Of a DNA stretch of 64,000 bases, positions 6,670 through 15,608 are shown in pieces. The notes beneath the pieces were generated by a model. The model did not search any database. It saw nothing but the letters and a program-made list of their open reading frames with translations, and was not told where the DNA came from. This stretch comes from an uncultured Candidatus Saccharibacteria bacterium. Its GTDB lineage: Bacteria > Patescibacteriota > Saccharimonadia > Saccharimonadales > Saccharimonadaceae. The DNA is taken from the NCBI GenBank assembly GCA_937981355.1, contig CALJPD010000010.1:58067-122066 (forward strand), written 5' to 3'. Position numbers and translations under genes: made by a program. Position 1 is the stretch's first letter. Every line of letters starts with the position of its first letter.

Positions 6670-8271
6670 ATGCAGCCACAAGATTCGTCACGCACAACAT
6701 CACGAGGGCATTCGTCGTCGCAGAGCCGCGATGCACGGCTTAGTGAAGCGCGTGGGCAAATTGATGCGCTGTACAATACGTCGAACAGTAGCGGTGGCAC
6801 AAGCCGCCCAACTATGCAGCCCATCATTGGTAATGCGCCGACTCGCCCGCCAGCGTCCAGCACGAGCGCCAAGGCGGCTACCTTCTCAGTTCCAAATCTC
6901 GCTAGCAAATCAGCCAGCCATGCACCAGTGGTGCGGCACGCAGTAGGTGGCGTTCAGCACAGCCAGACGGCTTACCGCCCAGGCGCACAAGCGTGGCGTC
7001 AGAGTCAAGCAGCTGCGGCATCAAGCGCTCACTCGGCACCCACCTCCCGGGAGCGCGACATCTCATCTATCACGCCGCGCAGCCGCTCACAGGCGCACTA
7101 CATTGGTACATCGGCGCAATCCCAACCCTCACCAACCCGCACAGCCGCTTCATCAACAGCTCACGCGCAGCAGCCCTCATCTCAAGACAACCACACCGAG
7201 CAACCAGCAGCAAACGCGCATCAGCCGCAGCAACCAGACAGCCAGCGCCTTGCCGGTGCACCACGCCAGCCCACCGCCAACCAAAAGGCCGCTTGGCAGC
7301 AATATCACAGCGCCTGGCAAAACTACTATCAGCAGTATTATGAGCGCTACTATCTAGGCCAAGTCAAGAAGGCTGAGGAGCGCCTCGCTGAGCAAGCCAA
7401 AGCTCACGACGCCGATGCACCTAACGCCACCACAGCCACCACTGATGAGCCAGAGGAGCTCACCCAAAGCCAAGCCATGGGCGACCTGCGCTCGCGTTTA
7501 CTGAGCTCAATCCGCAACGGCGCAAACAAAGTCCGCCATAGCCGACACTTCATCCCCGCGATAGCTGGTATTTCCGTCATGGTATTATTCTTGGCATTGC
7601 AGTATAACCGAGTCTTTTTCTCATACGTTGCTGCCTATACCTCACCAGGCGACCTCGATGCCCAGAGCTATATCATCAGCCCATACGACTCGACCAACGT
7701 TGGCCCAGACCCCAAGCTTATCATTCCTAAGATCGCGGTAGACGTACCCATCGTGTGGGACGCCAACGCTGCTAGCCAAGCCTCGCTTAATGCCGCTATG
7801 GATAAGGGTGTGGTATGGTTCAACATTCCTGGTGCCAATGCGAAGCCTGGTGAGGTAGGGAACTTCGTCGTCTCAGGTCACTCAAGTAACGACTGGCTCG
7901 ATAATGGTAAGTATAAGTTCATCTTCGCGCGGCTCGAGCAAATGCAAAAGGGTGACAATATCTACGTCAATTACAACGGCAAGCGCTACACCTATACTGT
8001 CACTGGCTCGCAAGTCGTCAAACCGACCGATGTGCACGCGCTGCAAACCAACGCTACCAAGCCAACTATGACGCTCATCACTTGTGTGCCACTTGGTACC
8101 GACCTCAACCGCCTACTCGTCACAGCCGAGCAAGTCAGCCCTGACCCATCCTCCGCCAAAAAAGAAGCATCTCAAACCACTACCAACAGTGGCAGTAACA
8201 GCAAGAGTGCCATGCCAGGCAACTCACCAACCTTCGTCCAACGGGTCGGCAACCTGTTTTCAGGGCGGTAA
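6670..8271 (+). CDS. Membrane-anchored sortase with a long disordered N-terminal region
   Basis: 533 aa. Residues 1 to about 285 are low complexity, rich in Ala, Gln, Ser, Thr and Pro, and predicted cytoplasmic. One transmembrane helix follows at about 296-313, then the sortase beta-barrel. Catalytic residues are His404 (VVSGHSS), Cys472 (TLITC) and Arg481 (LNRLLV). It should cleave LPxTG proteins such as the neighbour at 4699-5931 and couple them to the cell wall. Typical sortases are 200-260 aa, so the cytoplasmic extension is unusual; similar extensions occur on the DUF4367 protein at 10823. A TATACT at 6654-6659 lies 10 nt before the ATG, so the leader is nearly absent. Sortase class is not assigned. 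Confidence 0.92.
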   Translation: MQPQDSSRTTSRGHSSSQSRDARLSEARGQIDALYNTSNSSGGTSRPTMQPIIGNAPTRPPASSTSAKAATFSVPNLASKSASHAPVVRHAVGGVQHSQTAYRPGAQAWRQSQAAAASSAHSAPTSRERDISSITPRSRSQAHYIGTSAQSQPSPTRTAASSTAHAQQPSSQDNHTEQPAANAHQPQQPDSQRLAGAPRQPTANQKAAWQQYHSAWQNYYQQYYERYYLGQVKKAEERLAEQAKAHDADAPNATTATTDEPEELTQSQAMGDLRSRLLSSIRNGANKVRHSRHFIPAIAGISVMVLFLALQYNRVFFSYVAAYTSPGDLDAQSYIISPYDSTNVGPDPKLIIPKIAVDVPIVWDANAASQASLNAAMDKGVVWFNIPGANAKPGEVGNFVVSGHSSNDWLDNGKYKFIFARLEQMQKGDNIYVNYNGKRYTYTVTGSQVVKPTDVHALQTNATKPTMTLITCVPLGTDLNRLLVTAEQVSPDPSSAKKEASQTTTNSGSNSKSAMPGNSPTFVQRVGNLFSGR

Positions 8272-8556
8272 GTTAACTTTATAAACCAGTGTGGCATCTA
8301 CGCTTGAAAGTGCGATATTTCTCACTGGTTACTCTGGTAGTTCGTATAGCAGTATAAAGACGAAGGAAAGTGTGCTATCGCAAAGAGATATGCGAATATG
8401 AGAGTGTATTGCCAAGCTACATAGCGCTATAGCAATAAGAAAAGTATGTAGAAATAACAACGATCATTGGCTAGTAGACCTGCTAGCGAACTCTGTTATT
8501 CTGGTAAATATCTCGTAAATCTCGCGGCTGTCGCTTCTTAGAACCCTCTTAACCAC
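8272..8556. other. Intergenic region with a long-loop inverted repeat
   Basis: No ORF is credible. AACCAGTG (about 8284) pairs with CACTGGTT (about 8323) around a 31-nt loop just after the sortase stop, possibly a 3' end structure. Nothing else is recognised before promoter B. Confidence 0.5.
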
Positions 8557-8585
8557 TTGACTAGCCCCTCATATATTGATATATA
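8557..8585 (+). promoter_or_regulatory. Shared-type promoter, copy B
   Basis: TTGACT (8557-8562), 17-nt spacer ending CATATATTGA, TATATA (8580-8585). Nearly identical to copy A from the spacer CCCCT through the -10. Confidence 0.87.
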
Positions 8586-8599
8586 TATACTAACTTTTT

Positions 8600-8644
8600 G
8601 CTCAAAGCATGTCTTGGAGCGAAGAGTCGCTCCTGGCTTTGGGC
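8600..8644 (+). promoter_or_regulatory. Structured 5' leader hairpin (unit B)
   Basis: Outer stem GCTCAAAGC/GCTTTGGGC, an asymmetric internal loop (ATGTCTT against TG), inner stem GGAGCG (8616-8621)/CGCTCC (8628-8633). The leader at 57079-57125 has the same architecture with different stem sequences and a shared TGTCT in the internal loop. Confidence 0.75.
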
Positions 8645-8672
8645 TCACTTTCTTAGAGAGGAGGTGAGAAAA

Positions 8673-8948
8673 GTGGGGTCACTCATTGCAATGGGTGCTG
8701 GATACATCATAGATTTCATTCTACTCGGTGTATACTCGCATCTCGCGGACAATGATAGGACAAGTACGCTGAAGTGGTACGGTGTAGCGAATTTTGTTGC
8801 TGCAGTTGCAGCACTGATCGCTGTACATTTCTTCAGCTCTCGGTCTATTGAGGATCCGGTATCGGCCTTTGGTATGGCACTCTTTTTGGGGTGTATCATT
8901 GCCGCCGTTGGATCATTCCACGCCTTTGCAAGACGCAATCACTACTAG
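8673..8948 (+). CDS. Small membrane protein, three predicted helices, unknown function
   Basis: 91 aa from a GTG at 8673. That start is chosen because AGGAGGTGAG (8659-8668) sits at ideal distance and matches the 16S tail well; an ATG at 8691 is an alternative. The sequence has three hydrophobic segments, about residues 8-24, 40-57 and 68-85, with short polar loops and a basic end (ARRNHY). It is the only gene of a compact unit: promoter B, hairpin leader, ORF and long-loop 3' hairpin. No family is recognised. The strong promoter and ribosome site suggest high expression. Confidence 0.7.
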   Translation: MGSLIAMGAGYIIDFILLGVYSHLADNDRTSTLKWYGVANFVAAVAALIAVHFFSSRSIEDPVSAFGMALFLGCIIAAVGSFHAFARRNHY

Positions 8949-8958
8949 GGGCTCATAA

Positions 8959-9076
8959 ATAGCCCACCAAACATAGCTCACTAAACTCGTGTCTCAATCT
9001 GATCGTAGTGCATTCTATTGCACTCTCGGGTTGAGCAATTAATCCGGGTTCAGTTTGAGCATGGTTGGTGGGCTAT
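8959..9076 (+). other. Long-range 3' hairpin of unit B
   Basis: ATAGCCCACCAA (8959-8970) and TTGGTGGGCTAT (9065-9076) are perfect 12-bp arms enclosing about 94 nt with inner hairpins (GTGCA/TGCAC). A closely similar element with the same outer arm and a shared TCTCGGG segment follows the ORF of unit D at 57345. No good T-run is present here. Confidence 0.75.
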
Positions 9077-9170
9077 GCTCTTGGATTATATAGATATATG
9101 AACAAGCGAATTATGTGCTTAGCGTTCACCACAGTTTAGCAGGGGTAGCTGCACGATCCTGATGATAACT

Positions 9171-10640
9171 CTAGTCATTGACAATCTTCGTCTGGCGCAG
9201 CGCCACGCCGTCCTTCGTCTTGACGAAGCTATAGAGGTAGCGCTGGTTCTGCGAGAGGACGACGGGAAGATCAAGCGCTGAGGTAGTGATGTGCTGCTGG
9301 TTGGCACCGTCAAAGTCGTAGAGATGTACACCGCCGTACGTGAAGGTGAAGTGATAGCCATCAATCCAGTTGATATCGCGCGTCAGTGGCTGAGGGAGCT
9401 TGATAGTGGAGGATTTGAGCAGCTCGAGGTCGTACGTCATGAGGCTCGCGTCGTTATACACACAGGCGAAGCGGTGCCCACCACGCGAGAAATCGACGTG
9501 GCTAATGCCACCAGGCATGCTGAGGCTAGCGACAGACTTGAGGCTGCTTGCGGTGCGCGAGTCGCTCGCAGCGTGCGAGGTGCTACTAAGGATCTCGGCT
9601 GTCTCGCCATAGGCGATAACGTAATATACTTTGTCGTAATATTTTTCGATACGGAAGTGGAGTGGCGCCACACCATCATCGGCATAGCTGCGGACGGTGC
9701 GAGGCTTGGTGGTGCCAATAGTGAGGTAGCCAGCAGTGCGCTGCTTGCTAGTATGGTCGAGTTTGGTCGTGTACGTAACGGTGCTATCGCTGTAGAGTGC
9801 AAACTCAGCCACGTTGCTAACGAGCGGGCCGGTGATGGTCATGTCGCCGAGGCTTGCTTGGCGCAGGTCTCCCTCATCAGTAAGGACGAAGAGCTTGCGG
9901 CTGTCGCCCTGCGAGAACTTGGCAGCAGCAATGTCCACGCCAAGCTGCCGCGTGACATTCTCGAGCTTGTGGCTACCCTGAGTATCAAGGACGAGCCACT
10001 CGGTTTTATCGCCATTGTAAGTGTGTTTGATCGTTACATAGCGATTATCCTTATCCCACGAGTCGAGGGTGAAGGTTTGGTGCTCGGCATTATCGGGCGC
10101 AGTGTAGTGGGCGCTGTCGAGTGTAATGTTCGTCGTCTGTGGCTTATCACCACTGAGGTCAGCCAGGGTAACGGTGGGCTTGTGCGCAGACGGAGTGAAG
10201 GCGAGGTAGCGATTATTACCCGAAGCAATGGCGCTTGACGCACCACTAGCAGTTGCGACATTCTTATGACTCGGGTTGCTGGAGATGAGCCGGGCGTAGT
10301 CGAGCCACAGCACACTACCAGCCTTCACATTAACTGTCTTGTGCCAGTCACGATAACCCTCACGCTGAATAGTAACGTTGCGCTGGCCAGCCGAGAGGGT
10401 GAGCTTGCTAGGCGTCTCGTTGCTGAGGCGGGTTTGGTCTACCGTCACTTGGGCACCATCAGGGTGAGTGTCAAACTGCACCAAGCCGCCCTGCACAACC
10501 TTACCACTCGACCAATTGAGCCGGTACCCCTGTATTGCATAAGCAAAAATCACGACGGTGAAGAGAACGGTCAGCACCATCATGCTATAGATCAATGTCA
10601 GATGGACGCGTTGGCGTCGCTTTCGTTGCTTCGTATCCAT
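9171..10640 (-). CDS. PEGA-domain membrane-anchored beta-propeller-like protein
   Basis: 489 aa. A basic N-terminus (KQRKRRQR) and one transmembrane helix at about 15-38 place the rest outside the membrane. A PEGA domain follows (about 50-118; pattern GGLVQFDTHPDGAQVTVDQ ... GYRDWHKTV), then about 350 residues of repeated beta-strand-rich blocks resembling a beta-propeller. PEGA domains are common in surface proteins that pack against the envelope; a ligand is not predictable. TATAAT (10647-10652) lies 6 nt before the ATG with no ribosome site, so it is read as leaderless. Another membrane-anchored propeller is encoded at 20461. Confidence 0.8.
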   Translation of the reverse strand: MDTKQRKRRQRVHLTLIYSMMVLTVLFTVVIFAYAIQGYRLNWSSGKVVQGGLVQFDTHPDGAQVTVDQTRLSNETPSKLTLSAGQRNVTIQREGYRDWHKTVNVKAGSVLWLDYARLISSNPSHKNVATASGASSAIASGNNRYLAFTPSAHKPTVTLADLSGDKPQTTNITLDSAHYTAPDNAEHQTFTLDSWDKDNRYVTIKHTYNGDKTEWLVLDTQGSHKLENVTRQLGVDIAAAKFSQGDSRKLFVLTDEGDLRQASLGDMTITGPLVSNVAEFALYSDSTVTYTTKLDHTSKQRTAGYLTIGTTKPRTVRSYADDGVAPLHFRIEKYYDKVYYVIAYGETAEILSSTSHAASDSRTASSLKSVASLSMPGGISHVDFSRGGHRFACVYNDASLMTYDLELLKSSTIKLPQPLTRDINWIDGYHFTFTYGGVHLYDFDGANQQHITTSALDLPVVLSQNQRYLYSFVKTKDGVALRQTKIVND

Positions 10641-10822
10641 GACAACATTATACCATGGCTGGAAGGAAGTAGGACGTGTTGTGCACTCAGCTCAACCTTG
10701 CAGTAGGCTCATGTATTTATTTCGTCCCGAGGATTTTATACAAAACAGCTCCCACCTCTTGCAAAAACCCTTATGCTTGGAGTATTATACGATCAAAGAG
10801 GGAACAAGGGGGATATATTACT

Positions 10823-12310
10823 ATGCGTCATACGACGGCCACACATGGTAGGCACGTGTCTAACCAGGCAACTAAGCAGGTTGCCACTAATCCACACACG
10901 CAGAGCTCGGGGCAGCGTCGCACCGGTACATCGGGGCGGCAACCTGTGCTATACGGGCCGGAGCTAAAGATTATTCATACCGCGCGTACTCGCTCTAAGG
11001 CAGCCAAGACAACTCAGAAGCATATCTCAGAAATCATCCCGGCAACTAAGGTGGTACAGACAGCTCAGACAGCCACAGCGACGCCGCAATCACCCGTAAA
11101 GAACCAGCCACGGGCATCTACGGGGGTCGCTCAAACCACTCCGCAGCGCCCCGCGCACCAGCCAGCCACGCCACAAAAAACAACGGCACCACATCGCGCC
11201 ACAACACCAACTGCGCACATCACCAAACATCATCGGCCAGTAGCGGTGCAGCCCATCACATCATCTCGGCCCAACACGCCGCGTCAGCTACGGAAGCGGC
11301 AACCAGTGACGATCTCGCCACTCTCGGCTCAGCCAACAAGACCCTCATCGCCCCGTGCGCAAACCCCACACCACACTGCGCAGCATACGTCCACCCAGCC
11401 TGGCGCGCCACGTAGTATGGATTTTGTATTCGTACCATCAGAAGTAGAACCACCCAGTGCCGCTAAACGCCATAACACGCCACCATCGTCACAACTAGCA
11501 CGTGTGCTTGCCACCGAGCAAGTCGAGCAGACGCAAACCCAGGCCACGCAGCCAGTTATACCAATTGGCCTACCCACACTCAATCTCGCCGAGCTTGCCG
11601 CCCAACCACTGGTAGCGCAGCCTTCTGGGATGCCACAGGGTGAGGTGTGGTGGCCACCAGCTGAGCCAGAGCTCACCACTACGGAGAATATCCCCGTTGG
11701 CACACTGCCGCGTAGCGTTCTTCCACAGCAGAGTAAGAAGTCGGTAGCCACGCCCAGACCCAAACATCGCAAGCTCTTCACTGGTAACCGCCGCACCAAC
11801 GAACCTACCACCAGCGTCGCACCACCACCGGCTCGGCAGCCAGCGGCGCGCCACTGGGGTCGGCATCTCAGCGTTGCTGGGGCGATGGTGGCACTGCTTG
11901 CCTTTGGCGGCTATCTGACATACCACAACATGCCTGCCATTGCCACACGCATGGCCGCTGCTCAGGCTGGCATTAATGCATCGTTCCCGTCGTATCAGCC
12001 GAGTGGCTATAGCTTGGCGGGCGGTATATCGCAGCAGCAGGGGAGTGTCTTAATGAAGTTCGCCGCCAACGCTGGCCCAGGCACCTTTACTCTCACGCAA
12101 AGCCGGTCAGATTGGGATTCCAGCGCTGTCCTAGCCAACTACGTTTTGCCCAGCTTTGGCCGCAACTTCGCCACCACCACCAGCCGTGGCCTCACTATCT
12201 ATAGCACCCACAATGCCGCCGCATGGGTCAATGGCGGCATCCTCTACACTATCAAGGGCAACGCACCCCTGTCGAGCGAACAGGTAGCGCGGATTGCAGC
12301 GAGCATGTGA
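10823..12310 (+). CDS. Membrane-anchored DUF4367-type protein with long disordered N-terminus
   Basis: 495 aa from the ATG at 10823, chosen because AAGGGGG precedes it; an in-frame extension to 10676 lacks support. Residues 1 to about 345 are disordered and rich in Thr, Gln, Pro, Ala and His. One helix (VAGAMVALLAFGGYLTY) is followed by an extracytoplasmic domain of about 130 aa with FPSYQPSGY, a central TLTQSRSDWDSSA and the closing GLTIY...AAWVNGGILYTIKG. That closing pattern is typical of DUF4367, which often accompanies anti-sigma or envelope-sensing proteins. Function here is unknown. The structured RNA element copy 1 lies about 20 nt after the stop. Confidence 0.7.
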   Translation: MRHTTATHGRHVSNQATKQVATNPHTQSSGQRRTGTSGRQPVLYGPELKIIHTARTRSKAAKTTQKHISEIIPATKVVQTAQTATATPQSPVKNQPRASTGVAQTTPQRPAHQPATPQKTTAPHRATTPTAHITKHHRPVAVQPITSSRPNTPRQLRKRQPVTISPLSAQPTRPSSPRAQTPHHTAQHTSTQPGAPRSMDFVFVPSEVEPPSAAKRHNTPPSSQLARVLATEQVEQTQTQATQPVIPIGLPTLNLAELAAQPLVAQPSGMPQGEVWWPPAEPELTTTENIPVGTLPRSVLPQQSKKSVATPRPKHRKLFTGNRRTNEPTTSVAPPPARQPAARHWGRHLSVAGAMVALLAFGGYLTYHNMPAIATRMAAAQAGINASFPSYQPSGYSLAGGISQQQGSVLMKFAANAGPGTFTLTQSRSDWDSSAVLANYVLPSFGRNFATTTSRGLTIYSTHNAAAWVNGGILYTIKGNAPLSSEQVARIAASM

Positions 12311-12329
12311 ATCTCTTGCGAGTCTGCAT

Positions 12330-12462
12330 TTCTCCCATCACTTCATCCGATGGAGTATGGAAACAGATTGCAAATAATCTGTTTTCAGCCCTGGCAGCAA
12401 GAGGTCGATGCCTGGGAGACATCGACCCTTATAGCGTTCCGGAGGAGGGAGCGATGGGAGAA
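12330..12462 (+). ncRNA. Repeated structured RNA element, copy 1
   Basis: Terminal stem TTCTCCCATC (12330-12339)/GATGGGAGAA (12453-12462), an AT-rich hairpin AAACAGATT/AATCTGTTT, conserved CAGCCC..GCAAGAGG, a hairpin GGTCGATG/CATCGACC, then conserved CCTTATAGNGTTCC. Copies at 55809 and 61677 keep these unpaired blocks and the stem positions while stem sequences differ, a covariation signature. It lies after a stop codon and before the separate gltX promoter. Confidence 0.75.
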
Positions 12463-12528
12463 GCGCAGGCTATGGCCAAAATCATGCCATTCTGAGATTG
12501 TCGCAGTTCATCTGCTATACTTATCCAT

Positions 12529-13998
12529 ATGAGTAACGAAACATCATCTGATACACCATCTTCGCATGCCACTACCATTCGCACCCGCTTTGCACCAAGC
12601 CCCACGGGGTATATCCATGTGGGTAATGTGCGCGCAGCGCTCTTTCCGTGGCTGCTCACGCGCCAGCAGGGTGGGAAATTCGTCTTGCGCATTGAGGATA
12701 CCGACCGCGCTCGCTTTGTACCTGGGGCGGAGGATCTGATTCTCGATACACTCGACTGGCTTGGGCTAGACTGGGACGAAGGCCCACGCGTTGGCGGTGA
12801 GGCTGGGCCATACCATCAGTCGGAGCGCCTCGCCATCTACCACCGCTGGGCACAAAAGCTCATCGACAAAGGCCTGGCCTATGCCGACCCCTACACCCCA
12901 GAGGAAGTCCAAGGCTTTCGCGAGGAAGCCCGGGCTGCCAAGAAGGCCTTTTTATACCGCGACTATCGCCCCACCAATCCACCAGAGTGGGATGGTACCC
13001 AGCCACTGCGCTTCAAGATAGCCGAGCCCCAGCGCTACACCTGGCACGACCCCGTGATGGGTGAGCTTTCTGCTGGGCCAGAAGCGCTCGATGACTTTAT
13101 CCTTATCAAGGCCGATGGCTACCCCACATACAACTTCGCTCATATCGTCGACGATGCCGAGATGGGCATTACCCACGTCATCCGCGGACTAGAATATATC
13201 TCCAGCATTCCACGCTACCTCAGCCTATACGATGCGTTGGAGCTTGAGCCACCAGTACTAGCCTGCCTGCCACACATCATGGCACCGGATGGCAAGAAAA
13301 AGCTTGGCAAGCGTGATGGTGCCAAGAGCGTCACCGACTACCGCACCGATGGTATTTTGCCCGAGGCAATGCTCAACTTCCTAGCCTCGCTGGGCTGGAA
13401 TGATGGCACCGAGCAAGAGATCTTTAGCAAGGAGGAACTGATCGAGAAATTCAGCCTCGAGCGCGTCCAGCGCAGTGGTGCTCGCTTCGACGAAAAGCGC
13501 CTCCTCTGGATGAATGGCCAATGGATTCGCCGCTTATCACTCGATGACCTCTACAACCGAGTCGAGCACTACTGGCCAGCCAGCGCTGCTAGCACCGACG
13601 AATCGTACAAAAAACAAGTGCTTGCACTGGTGCAAGACCGCCTCAAGACCTTGGCCGAGCTGCCAATGCTGAGCCGCTACTTCTTCGAAGAGCCCACTAT
13701 CAACGAAGAACTCATTACCACCAACAAGCCACTACGCAAACTGACAGACGAGCAGCGCCGAGAGCTCCTCGCCACGGCCCACGCCGCTCTGACTCAGCAG
13801 CACACATGGACACCAAGTGCCATTCAAGACACCCTTAATCAACTCCTCGAGACCACTGGCCACAAGCCCGGCGTGCTCTTTAGCCTCATCCGCATCGCCA
13901 CCACCTGGGCACCCTTTAGCCCCCAGCTGAATGACACGCTGGCGCTGCTTGGCAAGGAGCGGACGCTGGCGCGGATTGAACAGTATCTTGGGCAATAA
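12529..13998 (+). CDS. gltX: Glutamyl-tRNA synthetase
   Basis: 489 aa, normal for bacterial GluRS. Class I signatures: PSPTGYIHVGN (the HIGH region reads HVGN at 30-33) and KLGKRDG (KMSKS equivalent, about 257-263). The RFAPSPTG N-terminus and DTDRARFVPG segment are typical of the family. It charges tRNA-Glu; a tRNA-Glu(TTC) gene lies at 20224. No glutaminyl-tRNA synthetase is in the window, so a non-discriminating role is possible but not shown. TATACT ends 7 nt before the ATG and no Shine-Dalgarno is present, so translation is probably leaderless. A strong terminator follows at 14016. Confidence 0.96.
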   Translation: MSNETSSDTPSSHATTIRTRFAPSPTGYIHVGNVRAALFPWLLTRQQGGKFVLRIEDTDRARFVPGAEDLILDTLDWLGLDWDEGPRVGGEAGPYHQSERLAIYHRWAQKLIDKGLAYADPYTPEEVQGFREEARAAKKAFLYRDYRPTNPPEWDGTQPLRFKIAEPQRYTWHDPVMGELSAGPEALDDFILIKADGYPTYNFAHIVDDAEMGITHVIRGLEYISSIPRYLSLYDALELEPPVLACLPHIMAPDGKKKLGKRDGAKSVTDYRTDGILPEAMLNFLASLGWNDGTEQEIFSKEELIEKFSLERVQRSGARFDEKRLLWMNGQWIRRLSLDDLYNRVEHYWPASAASTDESYKKQVLALVQDRLKTLAELPMLSRYFFEEPTINEELITTNKPLRKLTDEQRRELLATAHAALTQQHTWTPSAIQDTLNQLLETTGHKPGVLFSLIRIATTWAPFSPQLNDTLALLGKERTLARIEQYLGQ

Positions 13999-14015
13999 CA
14001 CGCTATGCATCACAC

Positions 14016-14042
14016 AAAAACCGGCTCTCCCAGCCGGTTTTT
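14016..14042 (+). terminator. Terminator of gltX
   Basis: Perfect 11-bp stem AAAAACCGGCT/AGCCGGTTTTT with a 5-nt loop. It is symmetric and could also work on the minus strand. Confidence 0.93.
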
Positions 14043-14097
14043 GCTTGAACAAATAATTGCGTCGTTAGCAAAAAATAATAGAAACAACAGGGGTAGG

Positions 14098-14203
14098 GGG
14101 CTGCCCGCGAATACACAACGGTACTCAAGCGGGCAGCCCGGTGGATAGAAGGGCCATGCCTGTGCTACTACACAGGCCGACGTGAAGCTTGACGTGGGTC
14201 AAG
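14098..14203 (-). other. Cluster of three hairpins at the 3' end of the next minus-strand gene
   Basis: In transcript order on the minus strand: CTTGAC/GTCAAG across the stop codon, GCCTGTG/CACAGGC, and a long-loop GCGGGCTGCCC-type stem with arms 14098-14108 and 14129-14139 (11 bp). It resembles the hairpin-rich 3' ends of units A-D. Confidence 0.65.
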
Positions 14204-15026
14204 CCTTTTTTGGTTCCTTGCTGGGCTCAGTTTCCGTCGGTGAGCCAGTGTCTGCCTCTAGCATTGCTTGAGACAGCGACCCCCATGCGTGGACTTCATC
14301 CTCAGTCTCATTAAGGATAAAGGGGAGAGAGGACACTCTCGAGGCGCGGTCAGCCTCAGCAGCCACTAGGGCTTCTCGCTCCTCACGAGAGCGGCGCAGC
14401 GCTTCCTCGGTCGCTTTGCGCTCGGCTTCAATACGCCACCGCTCTTTAGCGGCAGCGTAAGCAGCCTTAAGGCGGTCAATCTCGTCTTGTATATAGCCAT
14501 ACAAGACATCGAAGGCGCGGCGTCGATACTCCTCAGGTGAGGGGAGTTTGGCGCTATACTCTCTACCAATGAACTCTATGAGCTCTGGGTTGCGACGAAC
14601 AACGCAAGTGACGGACTCACCATGGATACTAACTACCCCAGTATTGATCCTGCCAACAGATACCCCAGCCCCAGCCTCCAAACTCTTACGAGCATTCTGA
14701 GAGAGGCCAGATTGAAGTAGCCATCGTATACACCGGACAACTGGGTAGTTGAAATCTATGATTTGAATCTCGTTCTCGAATTGCTGGTGCCTCGTCCTGT
14801 ATCGTCGCCAGTTGCTGATCATAGAGCGGATATAGTGCCCAGTCATAAGAACAGCCGGAACAACAAGAAGTATCAACCCTGATAGCGACCACGATGATGC
14901 GCATCCACTGATACCAGCAGCCAGTGCTGTTGCTGTGGTTTTGCGATCAGTGTGACGACTGTAGTCACCGCAACCAGTCCACTCTCCGTCTACATAGAGT
15001 CTACCGCAATGAATCTCAAGGAACAT
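14199..15026 (-). CDS. Membrane protein with C-terminal coiled coil, unknown function
   Basis: 275 aa. The start has AAGGGGAAGAG at suitable distance. Residues about 33-62 are hydrophobic (ALAAGISG ... LILLVVPAVLM), probably one or two membrane passes. A middle beta-rich part follows (VSVGRINTGVVSIHGESVTCVVRR), then about 70 residues of charged Arg/Glu/Ala helix, likely coiled coil, and an acidic Pro/Thr/Glu tail. No family is recognised. A TTGACA lies upstream but the -10 is unclear. The 3' end carries three hairpins. Confidence 0.6.
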   Translation of the reverse strand: MFLEIHCGRLYVDGEWTGCGDYSRHTDRKTTATALAAGISGCASSWSLSGLILLVVPAVLMTGHYIRSMISNWRRYRTRHQQFENEIQIIDFNYPVVRCIRWLLQSGLSQNARKSLEAGAGVSVGRINTGVVSIHGESVTCVVRRNPELIEFIGREYSAKLPSPEEYRRRAFDVLYGYIQDEIDRLKAAYAAAKERWRIEAERKATEEALRRSREEREALVAAEADRASRVSSLPFILNETEDEVHAWGSLSQAMLEADTGSPTETEPSKEPKKA

Positions 15027-15245
15027 ATTCTCTTCCCCTTTCTATCTGTAGAGAGAATATGAAAGAAATTATATATATCTGTCAAGGCCCTATTGCTGCG
15101 CTATTTACAACGATACAGAGGTGGCAGCTCACTGTTGCCTCAAAATATCATGCTATTTGCTGGTATGGTAGCAGCCTGGCTGCGGTGGGTGCGTTGCTAT
15201 CCTTGCCAAGCGATGTGCGTGCCACGAGAGAGGGAATACCGCGAA

Positions 15246-15608
15246 TTACTCCGCTGGAGGTATGTCGCCCAGCCAGACTGATGGTGCCGGCTCCATACCG
15301 CTCACAGAGTCTGCGCTGCCGTTAATGATATCACGCGCAATGGGATAGGCGAGTATATCAACGCCCTGTGGGCCCGAGCCAATCCCTATGCTGCCTCTGA
15401 GGGCAGCAAGCGTCATGGCCCCAATGGCATAAGGCGACGGCTGGCGCACCCCTTCTCGCACTTGCCCCACATACCAATCTCCGCCGCTCGCTTGTTGTGG
15501 CGATTGGGGTGATTGACCTTCGTTAGTCCATTGTGATGGTGGTATAGCGCTGCTGTCTCCACCATTATCTGTACTACCTGCCAAAGGGCCATCGTGTCGT
15601 CGTGTCAT
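15246..15608 (-). CDS. Small hypothetical protein
   Basis: 120 aa. The ATG is preceded by GTGAGGAAAT. The first half is hydrophilic and rich in Ser, Gln, Gly and Pro; the second half has a weakly hydrophobic Ala/Gly segment (YAIGAMTLAALRGSIGIG) that could be a membrane or membrane-surface helix. No family is recognised. It lies in the same direction as the gene ending at 14199, about 0.2 kb upstream of that gene. Confidence 0.45.
   Translation of the reverse strand: MTRRHDGPLAGSTDNGGDSSAIPPSQWTNEGQSPQSPQQASGGDWYVGQVREGVRQPSPYAIGAMTLAALRGSIGIGSGPQGVDILAYPIARDIINGSADSVSGMEPAPSVWLGDIPPAE

Noticed and set aside
9291..10238. 315-codon open frame antisense to the PEGA-domain gene
   Set aside because: It is the complement of a well-supported coding region, has no ribosome site or leaderless promoter, and shows no protein-like motif.
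12330..12462. Structured element as a T-box or riboswitch of gltX
   Set aside because: No T-box GGTGG-type sequence and no terminator/antiterminator pair; gltX has its own TATACT promoter downstream, and other copies are not in 5' UTRs.
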